64,000 bases of DNA from Monomorium pharaonis. Its lineage: Eukaryota > Arthropoda > Insecta > Hymenoptera > Formicidae. Below, piece after piece: positions 1 to 12,571 of the stretch. Under the pieces are notes generated by a model, which ran no database searches, had not been told where the DNA came from, and worked only from the letters and a program-made list of their open reading frames with translations. The stretch spans positions 7,386,061-7,450,060 of the forward strand of contig NC_050474.1 in assembly GCF_013373865.1 (NCBI RefSeq), written 5' to 3'. Made by a program: the position numbers and the translations under genes. Numbering within the stretch: the stretch's first letter is position 1; each line of letters starts with the position of its first letter.

Positions 1-257
1 TGGGTGCCATTATGTCCTTGATCTCTCCTATCATGACATTAACTGGTGATCGATCGTCGAAAGGGAAGCAAATCTGATCTCTCGGCTCCGATAGATCTGA
101 TACCACTCTATCTATTTTCCGATGTGTCCCACTCGATTAAAACCTTAAAGTCTAATTTTCTTCTAATTTCAGAATCAGGTGGAACATTTTTAACAAGAGT
201 TACGATGTATCCTTTCAATCTGCGGACATTAAATGTAACTTGATAACTTTTAAATCT
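1..257 (-). pseudogene. possible decayed coding fragment, unrecognised
   Basis: Read on the minus strand, positions 257 to 111 give 49 open codons whose product looks protein-like: charged, mixed composition and no low complexity, with the stretch KGYIVTLVKNVPPDSEIRRK. The frame closes at a TAG (108-110). A frame shifted by one base then stays open to the window edge and includes CFPFDDRSPVNVMIGEIKDI. Together this looks like one coding stretch broken by a single indel, running off the left edge. I do not recognise the family; a retroelement polyprotein scrap or a gene exon are both possible. Two adjacent open frames of 40-50 codons can easily occur by chance, so the support is mostly the look of the residues. 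Confidence 0.2.
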
Positions 258-1106
258 TCAGAAAAAGCAACGCAGCGTTCGGTTGCAAATCATCAACCGA
301 ATGTAAATCAGAGTGAGACAAATCCCGAAACAGGGTCAACGGGTTCGCCATGCCCAGATGTAAATCTTCTCGAGACAGACACCTATAGTAGGAAGGGAAG
401 AAAAAAACGAAGGGAGAAATTTTAATCTTCCCTACACAGACTGCAATGAAGAAAGCGAGGAGCCTTTTCGTACCCCTCAATTCTGTAGCTTGTCGCGCCG
501 CACTACCGCGTCATTCTCGACGTTGTGAGAGCAAAGAAGCCACTCCGACAGATGTTCGACTGCTCGAGAGATGCTCCAGAAGAACTGGTGGTCCTTTACA
601 GCCGATACTCTCATGCGCGATTCGAGTCTCTCAGGAAGGGTCTTGTAGAGAGTCCTTGGAGAATAAATGCGAAAATAATTATGACTCACTCATTATCCGT
701 TTTAAAACCGATTTCTATGTAAAAAAATAATTATATAAAAGATAAACAATATATAAATACACTATATATAGATAGATACATATATACAAATTGAAATCAT
801 ATGAATAAAATTTACAAAGCTTCCACATCTCAATCTTTTTATAGATAATTCGACGAACAAGAATGTCGGCATATTTAATAATTAATTTACGAAATTTAAA
901 TAAAGAACTTTTTGGAAACTATTTTAGCGACGTACGATAATAACATCAAGGAAAACGCTGGAAATTGAGAGAATATCATCGACAGATATAAAGGCGCATT
1001 AAATTTTCATTGAAGAGAGATATTTGTGAAAGAAAGACTCGACACATACACACACCGTACCGTGGTTATTTTTAATTGACGTCACATTCGCGCTACGGAT
1101 ATGAAC

Positions 1107-1111
<5 letters not shown>

Positions 1112-1149
<38 letters not shown>
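1112..1149. repeat. (CT)n microsatellite
   Basis: About 19 uninterrupted CT units. GA/CT dinucleotide tracts are the commonest microsatellite class in this window. Confidence 0.95.
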
Positions 1150-1152
<3 letters not shown>

Positions 1153-1384
1153 GTTCCCGGACGTGCAGCTAAAATAGTCATGAAGTCTATAATTACCACG
1201 GAATCTCAATGGATGTGAAACGCGATATTCTTCGAATTGAAACGGTGGTTATATTCGACCGAGCTTAATTCTCGTTCATAAATATGAGTCACGCGGATCC
1301 GATGACAGTTTCCAGAAATGAGTTCCGTCGACGAAATTTCTCTACTGGAGCGTAACTCGAGGTGGAGATTCTGCCGGAAACGGT

Positions 1385-1402
1385 GCGCGCGCGCGCGCGC
1401 GT
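1385..1402. repeat. (GC)n tract
   Basis: Nine GC units in a row. Alternating GC runs recur at 11.94, 43.82 and 55.18 kb and can adopt Z-DNA. Their survival shows that CpG is not depleted in this genome. Confidence 0.9.
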
Positions 1403-2384
1403 TCGCGAATGACAGACGTTACAGTTTCGATACTCCCCCCCCCCTCTTTTTTTACGACTCGAAGGAACAGCCGAAGCGACAGACGCCGCCGGAGAGAAAT
1501 AAAGAGAACAAAGGGGATGACGGGATCCTCTCTCTCTGTACGAAACTTGCCGATTGGTTTCGCAGCGGCGAGCGGAGACCTGTTATTAAGGTCAACGCGC
1601 TTGAAAATGTTTTAACCGTCATGGTCTTTACGACGTGGCCACTCCATGGCGTCGCGCGAATTCCGACCACCTTTCGGTTGCCGATTGCCGCTGTCCCTTT
1701 CGCGCTGCTACCTCCGTCCTTCCGCCAAACGCGACGTTCATCGATCTCCGCAAAGGCGGTCGCGCCGTAATTGCACATAATCACACCCGTGGTCGTTATA
1801 AACGCGAGTCGGCAGATGCGCATTTCCCCCCTCCCCCCACCCCTCCCCGAGCGAAGAGAGAGAGTCTGCTCTTCGCTCGACTCCGCAGCATCTGCTTCAT
1901 CTTCTCTCGTTCCTTTCCTGCCCAGGAGCGGCCCTCGGACACCCCTCCTACCGCGGAGACATCGATATGAAATCGTCTGCCTCGATTTGAAAGGATAAAA
2001 TATTATTTTGTCGCATCGAACGAATGCAAATTAAAACAGCTGATGTCCCGTAAAGATAAAAGCAATTCCGAAGTCGAATTACGCGTCGAAGGAATCCGAG
2101 CGATTTGCATGGAGAATGATTGAAAATTCCCCTTTTCATCGTTTCTATCCTCCGGATAAGGGAAAAGAAAATGTATTATGAATTTCCAGCCAGTTTGATT
2201 GGTCAATGGAGCTCCCTTTCCGTAGCCAGTATTGTCTTCGCCGTGCCGTTCTCCACGGATCCGCGCATCCGCGCAAAAACTGCAGGAATGCCCCGCTCGA
2301 TCGGATAAGGGCCAGTGCAGCAATGTACAGGGAAATATAATAAGCGAGACGATACGCGCCGTGACTGCCGCTCGTGGATCCTTT

Positions 2385-2401
2385 CCCCCCCCCCCCCCCC
2401 C
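2385..2401. repeat. poly-C run
   Basis: Seventeen C residues, followed about 30 bp later by a short CTT trinucleotide array. Similar poly-C runs occur at 3912-3926, 4690-4702 and 9010-9023. Confidence 0.9.
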
Positions 2402-2645
2402 GGTCGTAAATAAAGGAACGGCTTCCTCTTCTTCTTCTTCTTCTTTCTAGTCCACGTTGCGCGACCCTTTTAATTAAGAGAGATTGTCATTTGATCGTCA
2501 CTGCAACCGCAACGCGGCTAGATAATTAAAACTTAGCAGATGTCCGGCGCTTAATGTTTACGACAATTGACGCTAATTAGTCCACTCGCCGACTTCGACG
2601 GATCGCTGATGCCAACCTCGATAATTACCGACCGCGGCAAAACTT

Positions 2646-2667
2646 TATATATATATATATATATATC
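2646..2667. repeat. (TA)n microsatellite
   Basis: About eleven TA units in otherwise unique DNA. Confidence 0.9.
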
Positions 2668-3528
2668 CTGCAATAATGCGTCGTTTAGTGAGACTCTGCG
2701 CGGGTTTTTAAAATAGCTCCTCAAGTTTCATGAAGATGAAACGTGCCAATTTAATTTGCACACACGCAACTACTCTCTTCGCCCGTTTCGCGAATTGCGC
2801 TTTCCATTCTCGATTCCCCGCGAGACCCGATTTCCGATTTGACAACTGCTGACGCTGCGCGCGCGTTAGAAATTATATATCGCCGGGGCGACATTTAATA
2901 CCCGGGCCGATTATTAGGTCCTAGATCAATCGCTGTCATACCTCACACCGGCGCCCGCCACGTCGGCTGTCTCGTCGGCAGATTAATTATTATCAGCGCG
3001 GATTATTACAGTCCACCGACAGGTATTCGGCCTGTTCGGCAAACATTGTTCACGTGTAGCGCACGATGATGTACGCCGCGGGAGTATCGAACCGTTTTAC
3101 GATAACATTGCCGGGCGTAAATCAAAAATAAACGTTCGCAGTAATAAACTGAACGAGGAGCAATTAAGTGTCATACACCCGACGCAATGTTCGGGATAAA
3201 CGTCATTTATCAAGAGGGGCGGATTTTCCCCCCCGATTTCAGCCTAGAAATGACGCACACACACACACGCGCGCGCACAATCGTGTGAGCTTGTTCGTAA
3301 AAATTATACATGAATTTCTAGCTCGCTGATTCGTAAAATATCGCGATACGAGTGAAAGGTTTATGGCGCGCAAGAGAAATACTAATGTTGCGTAATACCG
3401 CGGATCTCGCGATTGTTGAAACGAGGTCTCGGTTTTAATCACTGGTGAATATTCATGTCTACTAAGTCGCTCGAAGAAGCGCTCGCACGTAACAACATGA
3501 CGCGTGTCACGCCGAGGACATTACGCCG

Positions 3529-3532
<4 letters not shown>

Positions 3533-3566
<34 letters not shown>
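3533..3566. repeat. (TC)n microsatellite
   Basis: About seventeen TC units. They create the serine-leucine run in an overlapping open frame, which is therefore not a credible gene. Confidence 0.95.
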
Positions 3567-3572
<6 letters not shown>

Positions 3573-4899
3573 GCCGCGCGCAATTAAATGTAACGCCGTC
3601 CTCGCGTTACGCGGCGCCCGTCGCTTCGCATTTGCATACGCGGGCGTCAAAGGGTCAAATCGAGTTACGAAACCCGGCAGCGTTTTTACGCGCGCGTTTC
3701 TCCTCGTCGCGTCGCGCCGCGCGAAGGGACAACGAAACGTCGCGCTCGGCAGAGCAGGAGAAAGAGAGAATCAAGAAAACTCTCCGGCCGTCGTAATTCC
3801 CGGCGAGCCTCTCTCTGAAACTGCGTTTCCCCGACACATCCTCGCGTAGCGAGGTTCCACCATCGTCATTACCACCCTACGAAGAGTCCACTTTGCGCGT
3901 TTCTCCGCGCGCCCCCCCCCCCCCCCTCCACCCGCGCCCCGCGTATAATTGCCCCATTTAGCCCCCGCTTTATCCTATTTTCCTTTCGGTTACATGCGGA
4001 ACGATCCGCAACGCGCCCGACAATTTTGTTCATTAGCAAGGATTCGTTAATTGTTTCGTTTCGTAGATGCGCCCGACAAGTTCATGAACGGAAACGTAAA
4101 AAAAAAAAAAAATAGAATTGCGATATCATACGCAGAATAATGCTCACGTTTTAAAGAAGCGATCTCTTAATTGGACGACACATTGTGCACAAAAATGAGT
4201 TAATCCATTAAACAGGATTTTTTTTTTTTTTTTTTTTAATTAAACTGCGTATACGCGTACAGGCGAGCTAGCGATGCAAAATGCAACGTTGTAAAATTGA
4301 TTTACTCAAAATTGCTGCCTACGTACTTTGCATAATATCGTATATACATTGTTCACTAATTTATCGTAACTTATTATAACTAATTAATTGTAATTGAGTA
4401 AATGGGACAACGTGATATCTCGCGTCTGAAAGAAGTTGCTCCATATCTCATCAAAATTTCACGTTGAGTTAAGCTCTCGCCTCCAATAAAGAGAGCATTG
4501 TGCTCGCCGACGCGTTGAAATTGCGACACGAGCGGCCCTAAATCACCGATTAAATCCAGAGAAGCGAGATCGGTTTTGATGTCTCGTAATAGCTTCATTT
4601 GCACCGCGCGGTCATTGCGCGCGCCGTTTAATTATATTTCGCTCCGAGAAGAAGAAAGGGGAAAGGGGAAAAGGAAGAAACCCCCCAACCCCCCCCCCCC
4701 CCTCCGAAATCCCGAGGGGTCGTCGCCGCCGCCGCTGTTATTTCTTACTCCGACTCGGTCGAATCGCATTATCGACGGTATAAAGCGGCGATCCGTGTGA
4801 GTTTCGTTTAAGCAGCGGCTTGTCGGGACGCGCGCACGAACGTGGAGGCATCGTGACAAGCCTTGGGCGTTGATCGTCGTCGAGCAAAACCAGTTCCCC

Positions 4900-4927
4900 G
4901 GCTCGGCTCGGCTCGGCTCGGCTCGGC
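4900..4927. repeat. GGCTC pentanucleotide array
   Basis: Five to six tandem copies of the pentamer GGCTC. A (TG)n tract follows about 30 bp downstream. Confidence 0.95.
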
Positions 4928-4955
4928 CTCGCGTCTCGACGCCGCGCTGATGCTC

Positions 4956-4978
4956 TGTGTGTGTGTGTGTGTGTGTGT
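4956..4978. repeat. (TG)n microsatellite
   Basis: About eleven TG units following the GGCTC array. Confidence 0.95.
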
Positions 4979-7900
4979 ACGCACCAGGGTGGTTCGCCGG
5001 CCGATGAGCTGCCCCGCAGCTTTATTGGGCTACCAGTTATTATGATAATGCCGCGCGCGGACCCACGAAAAGCAGAAAAGGGAGAGAGACCGTATCTTCT
5101 CCCGCGTGTTTTGCACCGCGCCGCTCGCCGGCCAATTTTCTGCTTGCAAGGGACAAAAACACTCTCGATCGAAAACGGCGGTTGGTGGTCTCGCCGATAC
5201 GTATCCGCCGAGAGGAAAAAAAAACAATCGTTCGCCTCGTGAGACCGAAAGACAAATCGGAACAAACACGATAGTAATTAAATTTGTTTCGAAGCCTTAT
5301 TTTGCTCACGTCGATAAATAACGATACGTCAATTATAATATAGCAATAGTGAAATTACGTTCTCCTGAAATATCACATTCGTCAAGGTACTCATTAAAGA
5401 GTTTAGAAAAATAATTATATTAATAATAATCAAACAATAATAGGAACAAATGTTTATTCAATGATGATAGAGAAAAACATCATCAAAAAGAATACTAGCA
5501 TACTATTTTGTTTTCGAATAATATTTCTTAAAGCTAAAAATAAAACTTTGAAAACAAACGTAAACAGTTTTTTATCAACTGATGTAGCATCTTTTGTAAC
5601 ACCGTCTCACGCTTTGCAAAAAATAATATTTTCGCAAACGCAAGAAAAATACGAAAAGGAAAAATGTAAAAAAACATTTTAGAAAAGTACAAACAAGTTA
5701 AATGATCTAACGTTATTAATAATGTTCTCACTACTGTTCAAGCTATGCAATTTGTAAAAAAAACTTCATTCTTGTTTTTAATAAATACGTTTGCAGCAGT
5801 TTTATATTTTTTTAAATCCATAAATAGAACATGAACACACTTTTATTTCTTTAATTATCTAAGCAGGTTATTATATTTTTTACCACCAATATAGCTTCCG
5901 AGAAAAATAAAATAGTGCCGCTTTAAGAGATTGTTGGCAATATTCTTCTAACAGAATAACAAATAATGTACGTAATATTTACTGAAATACATTCAACAAC
6001 TGTCTTGAATGCTCGAAACTCGACGATACGGCAGAGCCATATGTTTCCTTACCTCATTTTTTACATGTGAAATAAGTTTGCGATTAAGCGAAATGCAATC
6101 TCGAGACCAAGTGCATCAACGACAGCGACGGTGCAATTCATCACGTCGCACCGACGAAAGCGTGTGCGGATTAATGCGCGCGGCGCTGTTTCGAAACGTT
6201 ACTGCATTTGGTCGTCGGACAAATGAAAAATTATTCACCGGCGAAGTGTCGGTGCCGGGCGACGTACGAAGGACACGCTCGGATCGCGAACGGCGAAGGA
6301 GACACCGCCGCTCCTCGACTGATTTATGGCCGAAATGACCGGACAGACGCGCGCAAATTACGAGTCGTAAGTCATAATTTAGGTATCCGATCTCTCTCCC
6401 CGAGACATCGAGATCGGCAATCGTGGTGTCGGCCGTGGCGTGTCCCGATCCGACCTTACGAATGGCGATTATTTATAAAGCGATGTGTGCGCGACGAAGT
6501 CGCGAGGAAATTGCATCTTTAAACGAGCGCGCCCGAGCGATTTCGATCGCCCGAGGATCCCGCCGCCTGTCGATATCTCGACAATGTGCGCGAGCGCTCT
6601 CTCTCTCCCTCCCTCTTTATTATAGTTATTATTGTTGCGAGGCTTGCGTAAATCCGTATCGGAGGAGCAGGAGGAATTGAATCTGGAGTTATTGGTTCTC
6701 CGATATATTTATATCATTGTACGATCGAGAAAACAAGCTCCGTGAATTACGGGGCTGACGTAAGTCCAGGCTCTCGCTCGACGCGATTATATTTGAAAAC
6801 GTGACGGGCGGTAATTCCGCTTTTTCGAATAAAAACCGTTTGAATGCATTACGTCGAGGATTCTCCCGCTCATTATCTCCCGCTCGCAATTGTTGTGCCC
6901 CCGATTGGACGCGCTTCCAAGCTTCTTCTCGGAGAATAAATTTCCTGGGAAAATATCTCTCTGCTTATCAGGGCAATATATAAATCTTGTTCATTCTTTC
7001 GAGCCAATGGCGCTATTGAAGAGAATGAAAGGCATCATAAATTTCACGAGATTAATTTTCGGCACTGGAGAGATAAGAGTATACACTTTACGCGCTCTTA
7101 CGTAAGAAGCGCACATACACGCGCGCGTACGCGCGCACGCACGCACGCACACATACACGATTTGCACGAGAGGAAGCTCGAAACCTGTGTAATCGAGTTT
7201 TCCGCGACATTCCGGTCTCGTCGATGGTACTCGGTACCAATTATCCGATTTCAATTACTCGTGAAATTCAATTTGCCGATTAAACGAAGTACGTTTTCCA
7301 AATCGAGTTTATCCGGAAAGTAGCCGGGTCTCCATTATAGTTAGAAATTCGAAACTTCCTAATTCAATTCGAGCAGGAATAAACCCCCCCATTTAAGTAA
7401 AATGCGATACTAACGTTTAATTGCTCTTTAACGGTGCCCCCCCCCTCCCCCCCCCCGGAGTACCGAGCTCTCGTTCGACGACGGATTCCCGTACTCGGCC
7501 GCGCACGGAAAACCCGGTCGACCGTTATTTGCAAATTAACTTGTATTATTTCGTCTCATTAATAGGGACGACGTTGCGTCATCATCGGGGGCACACGAGG
7601 AGCGCGCCTAACTCAATATATCGAGAGAATTGGAGGCGCGCGGTGCGTCTCGACGACCTCCCCGTTACGACTTTTCGTGTGTTGACACGATCCTCTACAC
7701 ACGGTCCCTACTTACGACCCCCTAAATTCGTAACGCGGGTCATACGTGACAGTTGCGAAGGCGAGGGGGGGCCCTCTCTGTTGTTGCGTAGCTCTATCAG
7801 GGACGAGCGATTACGAGAGCTCTCTCCTTCTCCGTCCGCCCGTCCGTCCGCGCGAGGGAGACGGAGCAGAATTAGGCCGAGGAGAGAGAGACCGTTGGGT

Positions 7901-8034
7901 ATGCTGTCGGACGGGTTATCTTACAAATGTTCGGCCGACGAAACCTGCCCGGGTAGGTTACAAACGTGTTTCTCTCTGTAACGCCGAGCCCCGAATTCTC
8001 GCCTCACAAGGCGCTCATCTCTCCCCTCCCCCCC

Positions 8035-8059
8035 CTCTCCTCCTCCTCCTCCTCCTCCA
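8035..8059. repeat. (CTC)n trinucleotide tract
   Basis: Eight CTC/TCC units within a longer pyrimidine-rich stretch, about 8.01-8.14 kb. Confidence 0.9.
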
Positions 8060-8234
8060 TCCCTTTTCTCTCTTTCTCCGTCTCTCAGAGTCTCCCTATC
8101 TATCCTCTCGCTTCCTTCTTCTCCTCTTTCCTACCTCGCGTCGACCGGCGCGCGGTCGCCCTTGCACGATCGAAAGTTTCAGGTTTTATGGAACAGCTAT
8201 TGTCGGCGTGATACATGTAGAAAATACGTTACGT

Positions 8235-8300
8235 GCATTATGCAGCCGGAGAGGCTTGCTCCCGGGAGTGAGGAGCAAGCCGAGTCTGCAATTTGTATGC
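8235..8300. other. 66-nt imperfect hairpin
   Basis: A perfect 10-bp stem (8253-8262 with 8272-8281, GGCTTGCTCC and GGAGCAAGCC) closes a 9-nt loop. After an internal loop, TGCAG (8241-8245) pairs with CTGCA (8286-8290), and GCAT (8235) pairs with ATGC (8297). The size and layered stem resemble a small pre-miRNA hairpin or a structured RNA. I do not recognise a known miRNA seed in either arm, so the function is open. Confidence 0.5.
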
Positions 8301-8563
8301 CGCGCGTCAAATGTAAAGTCGTAATCTAAAGATCTTACAAATTACGGACTTGCTTCATTCTCTCGTCTAGAGCCCTTCAATTCAATATAAAGCTATTCCA
8401 TGCAGTCGGCCAGTTTTATATAGAAATAAAATGACACGAATAGCTTGGCGCACCAGCGACACAAGCGAAATTCTACTTTCTAAAATTGCTTTGTGAAAAG
8501 AGGAGGAAAATATTATTTCTCGCGGTTGTATATAAAATTAGTTATAGCTCGAGAGAAGCTGTA

Positions 8564-9165
8564 CCGAGAAAAGAAAATGTGTGATTACAGTAATTACTGC
8601 TAAAATATTGGTAATAATAAACCCAACCTTATAGAGATGCTTACAATAATTGTTTTGTAGTACAACTTAAAAGAAAAATCTCCATTTTATCATAATAGGT
8701 TACGGCAACCGTATCATAAGTTACATGGACCAATATTATGAGAACCTTAACCCTTACCCGTTACACTTCAGTAGAGTTTTATAACCGGGGTATCCTGGAG
8801 TTTGTTGGAACCCCAACAACAAAAATGCTTGCCGCAAGAAAGATATTAACATTAGCAACTTGAAAAAATTACAGATTACCTTTCAAACATCTTACTTTGA
8901 GACAAAATAATTATTTTTTATTAAAATTTTGAGTGCGTGAAAAAAAAATTCACGATTTTCGTGAATTTTCGATAATTAATTGAACGTTAGTTCGATGGAG
9001 TCAGATTGACCCCCCCCCCCCCCACACTAGATATTGTTGAACAACTATAAAAATATGGGCGGCTAAATTATAGTCGTATTACAGGTGACAAAAAAGTATG
9101 GTTAAAAAATAACTATAAATAGTGATATCATGATTACTATTGTGGCAGCAATTTTTTCCTTTGCA
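8564..9165 (-). mobile_element. family B MITE, reverse-oriented and disrupted copy
   Basis: The first ~180 bp match the reverse complement of the internal and right half of the 25.52 kb copy. Shared landmarks in order are AATATTGGTAATAATAA, GGTTAYRGCAACC and ATAAGTTRCAT. The far end matches the left end of the 36.69 kb copy, with ATATTTTTATAG and TTCAACAATAT read on the minus strand. The two terminal thirds are thus family B. The middle (about 8.74-9.03 kb) is extra non-palindromic DNA with a poly-C run, which suggests an insertion or a longer relative. A TA (8562-8563) precedes the left end; the right boundary is approximate. Confidence 0.65.
9010..9023. repeat. poly-C run inside family B copy
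   Basis: Fourteen C residues within the non-palindromic middle of the disrupted element. Confidence 0.85.
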
Positions 9166-9853
9166 CGGCAGTTGGATTAATGTTTGGTTTACTTATTCGC
9201 GATCCCGTCTCGAGGAGACGAAAACCGAGACGCGAGAGTGAGAAACAATTAGTTGCCGCGCGAAGACGCAGCCGCTCGTCCATTGACTCGCTCCAGACGG
9301 TGAGCTCGCGTGTATGCGCGCGTACGTTTCTCTAAACGTAGAACGATGCGCGTCTCCGGATGCACCGTGGTGTCGCCGTTGATACAAAGGAGGGACCTCG
9401 CGGTGCGGGCGAACGGCTCGCGCGAGGAAAGCGTGGAAAATCGGGGAACAATACGCGCCGCGCGGCGCGGCGCCATGACCCAAATTCGAGGCGTCGCGAC
9501 GCGACGAGTGGAATGAACGAGGGAAGCTGCGACCTCGCTCGGAACCTTCGCGTCGCCGCCGCCGAGATTACGCTCGCGATTAATCCCACGATAAGGCCTG
9601 ACTTTTTTATCGTTGACGTATAAATTTTACGTTGACGTATGTAAATTACCGCTATTATCGTGTCCGGGATAAGATTTACCGTCCGATCGACAATTCGCAT
9701 TTTCAATCTCGCGCACATTTGTCGCCGGTAGAAACTCTCCGAAAAATAAACGCCAGAATAGGGAGTAACCGTCCCAATTGCCAATTAATGCCGCTCTTGT
9801 TCAGATTTATTAGAATATAAAGAATGTTACGCATGAGAAATGATTTAATATTA
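9166..9853. other. gene-free spacer between two MITEs
   Basis: GC-rich, CpG-dense unique DNA with no supported gene. Overlapping open frames on both strands have the arginine- and alanine-rich composition expected of CpG-dense noncoding DNA. Confidence 0.6.
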
Positions 9854-10150
9854 CACTGTAAAATTTTTTTGTAAAATTATAACTATAATAGCGGGCGATT
9901 TTGGGATCAACTATGATAGTTGTGAATTTTATTTCTCGTGTCTATAATTTTATAGTGTACAAGTAAAAATAATTTAATTTATCATAAATCTGTTTACAGT
10001 GTATACACAAGTGTAAAAAAAAAACAAATTAAAAAATTATTGCAAAATTTATATACAAAATTGCGTACACATAACAATTTACAACTATTGTAATAAGTCT
10101 CAAAATTACCCACTATTGTAGTTGTAACTTTACAAAAATTTTTTACAGTG
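9854..10150. mobile_element. fold-back MITE, CACTGTAAAA termini
   Basis: The left end CACTGTAAAATTTTTTTGTA and the reverse complement of the right end agree over about 55 bp, and pairing continues inward, so the 297-bp element is nearly a complete palindrome. Both ends are flanked by TA (9852-9853 and 10151-10152), the target-site duplication of Tc1/mariner/IS630-type transposases. There is no coding capacity, so it is non-autonomous. Half-palindromes with CAGTGTATACAC near 9.99 kb repeat the end motif internally. Confidence 0.85.
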
Positions 10151-10771
10151 TAAAGTAGGACTATTACGTATAAATACAGTATTGAATACAGTAAATATAG
10201 ACAATATTAAATATGTGTGACAGTATTCAGGACACTGACTGATAGAAATACCTTCATATTTTGTACTTTCATTTCTTTCATTATATTTAAATAATATCAA
10301 TCATTATATTTTTAATAAAATTAAATAATCAGTACATTAAAGTTCTTACTTGAATAATGATAAATAATGTTTATTATACATGTATTTAAAAAAAGTAAGC
10401 AATTGCCAGTATATGCTTACAATAATTACTTGCCGATCAGTAAAAGGCCTGAAAATGTTTCCAAAAGGACTACGCTACATCATGTTCTGTGAAAACTGTT
10501 ACGAGAGACAACATTTAAATGACATCTATATGACGGCGTTACGGAGAGATCTTCGATTCGAAGATCCTTGCTGGTTTCGTGGCGAAAGAGGCACGAGAGG
10601 GCATAATTTATTCCGCGTGTACGAGAGGCGAGTTTCTAAAGATCAGAAACGACTTCCTCATCCGACGAAACGGAATCCATTTAACGACCGGGTCGTTAAT
10701 GATCCGTCCGCGAAACGTCCCGGCAGCGCGCATCGCGCGGGAAAGAGCGATGGGGGGATTCAGGAACAATG

Positions 10772-10787
10772 TTAAACCGCGGTTTAA
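10772..10787. other. 16-bp perfect palindrome
   Basis: TTAAACCGCGGTTTAA is a perfect palindrome in unique DNA. A close relative, TTTAAACCGCGGTT, occurs at about 33.51 kb. It could be a dimeric transcription-factor site; this is inference only. Confidence 0.5.
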
Positions 10788-11939
10788 TCTACGGCCGCGG
10801 CCCGACGTCAGTGCGGAGCCCCGGCGGTCGTAAATTTCTTTTCGAGTGCGCTGACCGGCAGCGTGCCGATAAACAAGGGAATGCGGAAGTGCACCGTTGC
10901 GCTTCGTCGAATACCCAAGTGAAATCAGCGTGAAAACCGCAAGGATTTTATTTAACGCCGAGCGAAGAAAGACGGTCTTTCAGCGGGGTTCGCTCGAGAA
11001 TCGCGCTAATGTATATAATTTTTCTTTTTTTTAACCGTCACACGCCAGACAATTATGTAAAATACGATCGGAAAAAAGTTTATTAGAATAACTGGAATAG
11101 TTAAATACAATAATTAAATACCTTTCCATAATAAGACCAGTGCGTTACTCGCTGAAAAATTAATAAAAATTGTGCTACGCTAGACAGTTATTGTAACAAT
11201 TGGGTTAAAATCAATTAAGTTTTATAATTGACACCCAAAATTAATTGTGTCGATCCGAAGGAATTTTGCGATTTGCTTTCGCAGTAGTACACTCGCCACA
11301 TAAATTGGCGCAAATAAAAAAAAGCACATTAAATTAAATGTCAACCAAATGTGTACCAAAAATATCATATCATTTAATTCGTCGTAATACACTTTTCTTT
11401 CAATGCGCGCGCTTCGTCGGAGAATATGGCGACTTGAAATTTATCTCATTGCAACAAATGCGCCAATCGATGCGAAGTAATTAAAGTTCCTTTTTACGGA
11501 CGGCCGCGGCACCCGCGACGGAATACAGCGCGGAGGGAATATATCGGTGGGACAAAAGCTGCACGTGCTACGTAAGCACGTCGCTTTCATCAAGTAAATT
11601 GGAGTCAGTGGATGGGACTTACAACGATAACAGATGAAAACAAAAGCTCCGGGGGCTTCCGTGGAACGAAACCGCCGGCGCCGGTCGGCGCGGCGCGCTC
11701 GCCGTACATGCGCGTGCACGACGACGCCGGGAAAGTGGCACGAAAATGGGCCAACGGGCCGTTGGTAGTAAACCCAGATTGCAAACGTGCATTTATTACA
11801 CTAGAGCGACGGGATGGGAGGGGGGAGTGAAACGAAGAGCGCCGGCACAATGAGAGCGGGAGACGCGCCATTGCCGCCGATGCATTTTAGCACCAAGACG
11901 ACGACAACGACACACAACATCGACCCGGCTCGCACAATA

Positions 11940-11958
11940 ACGCGCGCGCGCGCGCGCG
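11940..11958. repeat. (CG)n tract
   Basis: About nine alternating CG units. Confidence 0.9.
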
Positions 11959-12548
11959 TGTCTACATAAAATGGGATTTATTCCCGGCTCGTAATTACGA
12001 GCGAACCTCGCGTTTGGCGATAATAATATAGTTTCTCGTTCCAACTACAATGAAAAAAACGTAGACTTCGCGTCGCGGATACGTTTCCGTAAAGAGTTGA
12101 TCAATTAATTATTAATGAATAATTTTCCGCGAAAATAAATTAGCAATCCGCAGTTGTAATCTCAATCGTATATTTGTGTTTCGTGCAATTGCGTGAAATC
12201 GTATAAGGCAAGCTGGTTAATGTTTTCCGACGGGACAATAACGGGTACAGTAAGGGTAGGAAGAAGATAACGGTATACGAGCGATGGAATAGTTTGGGGG
12301 ACCATAGCCAACTTGTAAATGGATATATAATAGCTGTTAAGTCGGATAAGCCTACACCTTGGTGTTTATCTCGCAGCTTAGGGTGGCTACGTCTGTTTGC
12401 GCCGCAAATTAGTGTTTGCCTCCGCGCACCTTTGCTTTGTCGCATAATTGTGTTTGCTATCGGACCAGCGCTAATTTCCTGGCATTACCGACCGCGCTTC
12501 GACGGTGATGCTGCGGTGCTCCTTGCGGTCGATCGAGGTGGCCGAGAA

Positions 12549-12571
12549 ATGCCGTAGTCCACCTACGGCAT
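12549..12571. other. short perfect hairpin
   Basis: ATGCCGTAG and CTACGGCAT are perfect 9-bp arms around a 5-nt loop. A 15-bp direct repeat (TGGTCGTCGATAGT) follows within 60 bp. Confidence 0.6.

Larger units (their letters stand above)
261..8234. other. gene-free block, CpG-rich with simple repeats
   Basis: No gene is supported here. The block is mostly GC-rich, CpG-dense unique DNA broken by an AT-rich valley at about 5.33-6.0 kb. It holds many simple repeats: (CT)n, (CG)n, (TA)n, (TG)n, a GGCTC pentamer array, and poly-C and poly-T runs. Between about 2.5 and 3.2 kb, TAATTA-type and ATTA-rich motifs sit in otherwise GC-rich unique DNA. That pattern is common in conserved enhancers but is not evidence of one by itself. 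Open frames of 90-190 codons at 7.4-8.3 kb are arginine, serine and proline-rich products of biased base composition. Confidence 0.6.

Noticed and set aside
4380..4598. Minus-strand 72-codon ATG frame with protein-like composition
   Set aside because: Residues look ordinary, but the length is within chance, with no splice sites, homologue or context I can see.
4683..4702. Repeated poly-C, poly-T and poly-A runs as CRISPR-like or regulatory arrays
   Set aside because: They are simple homopolymer slippage tracts. There are no regularly spaced identical repeats with unique spacers anywhere in the window.
7421..8324. Plus-strand open frames of 186 and 192 codons
   Set aside because: CpG-rich DNA with few stops; products are arginine/serine/leucine-rich with no domain, and two frames are open together.
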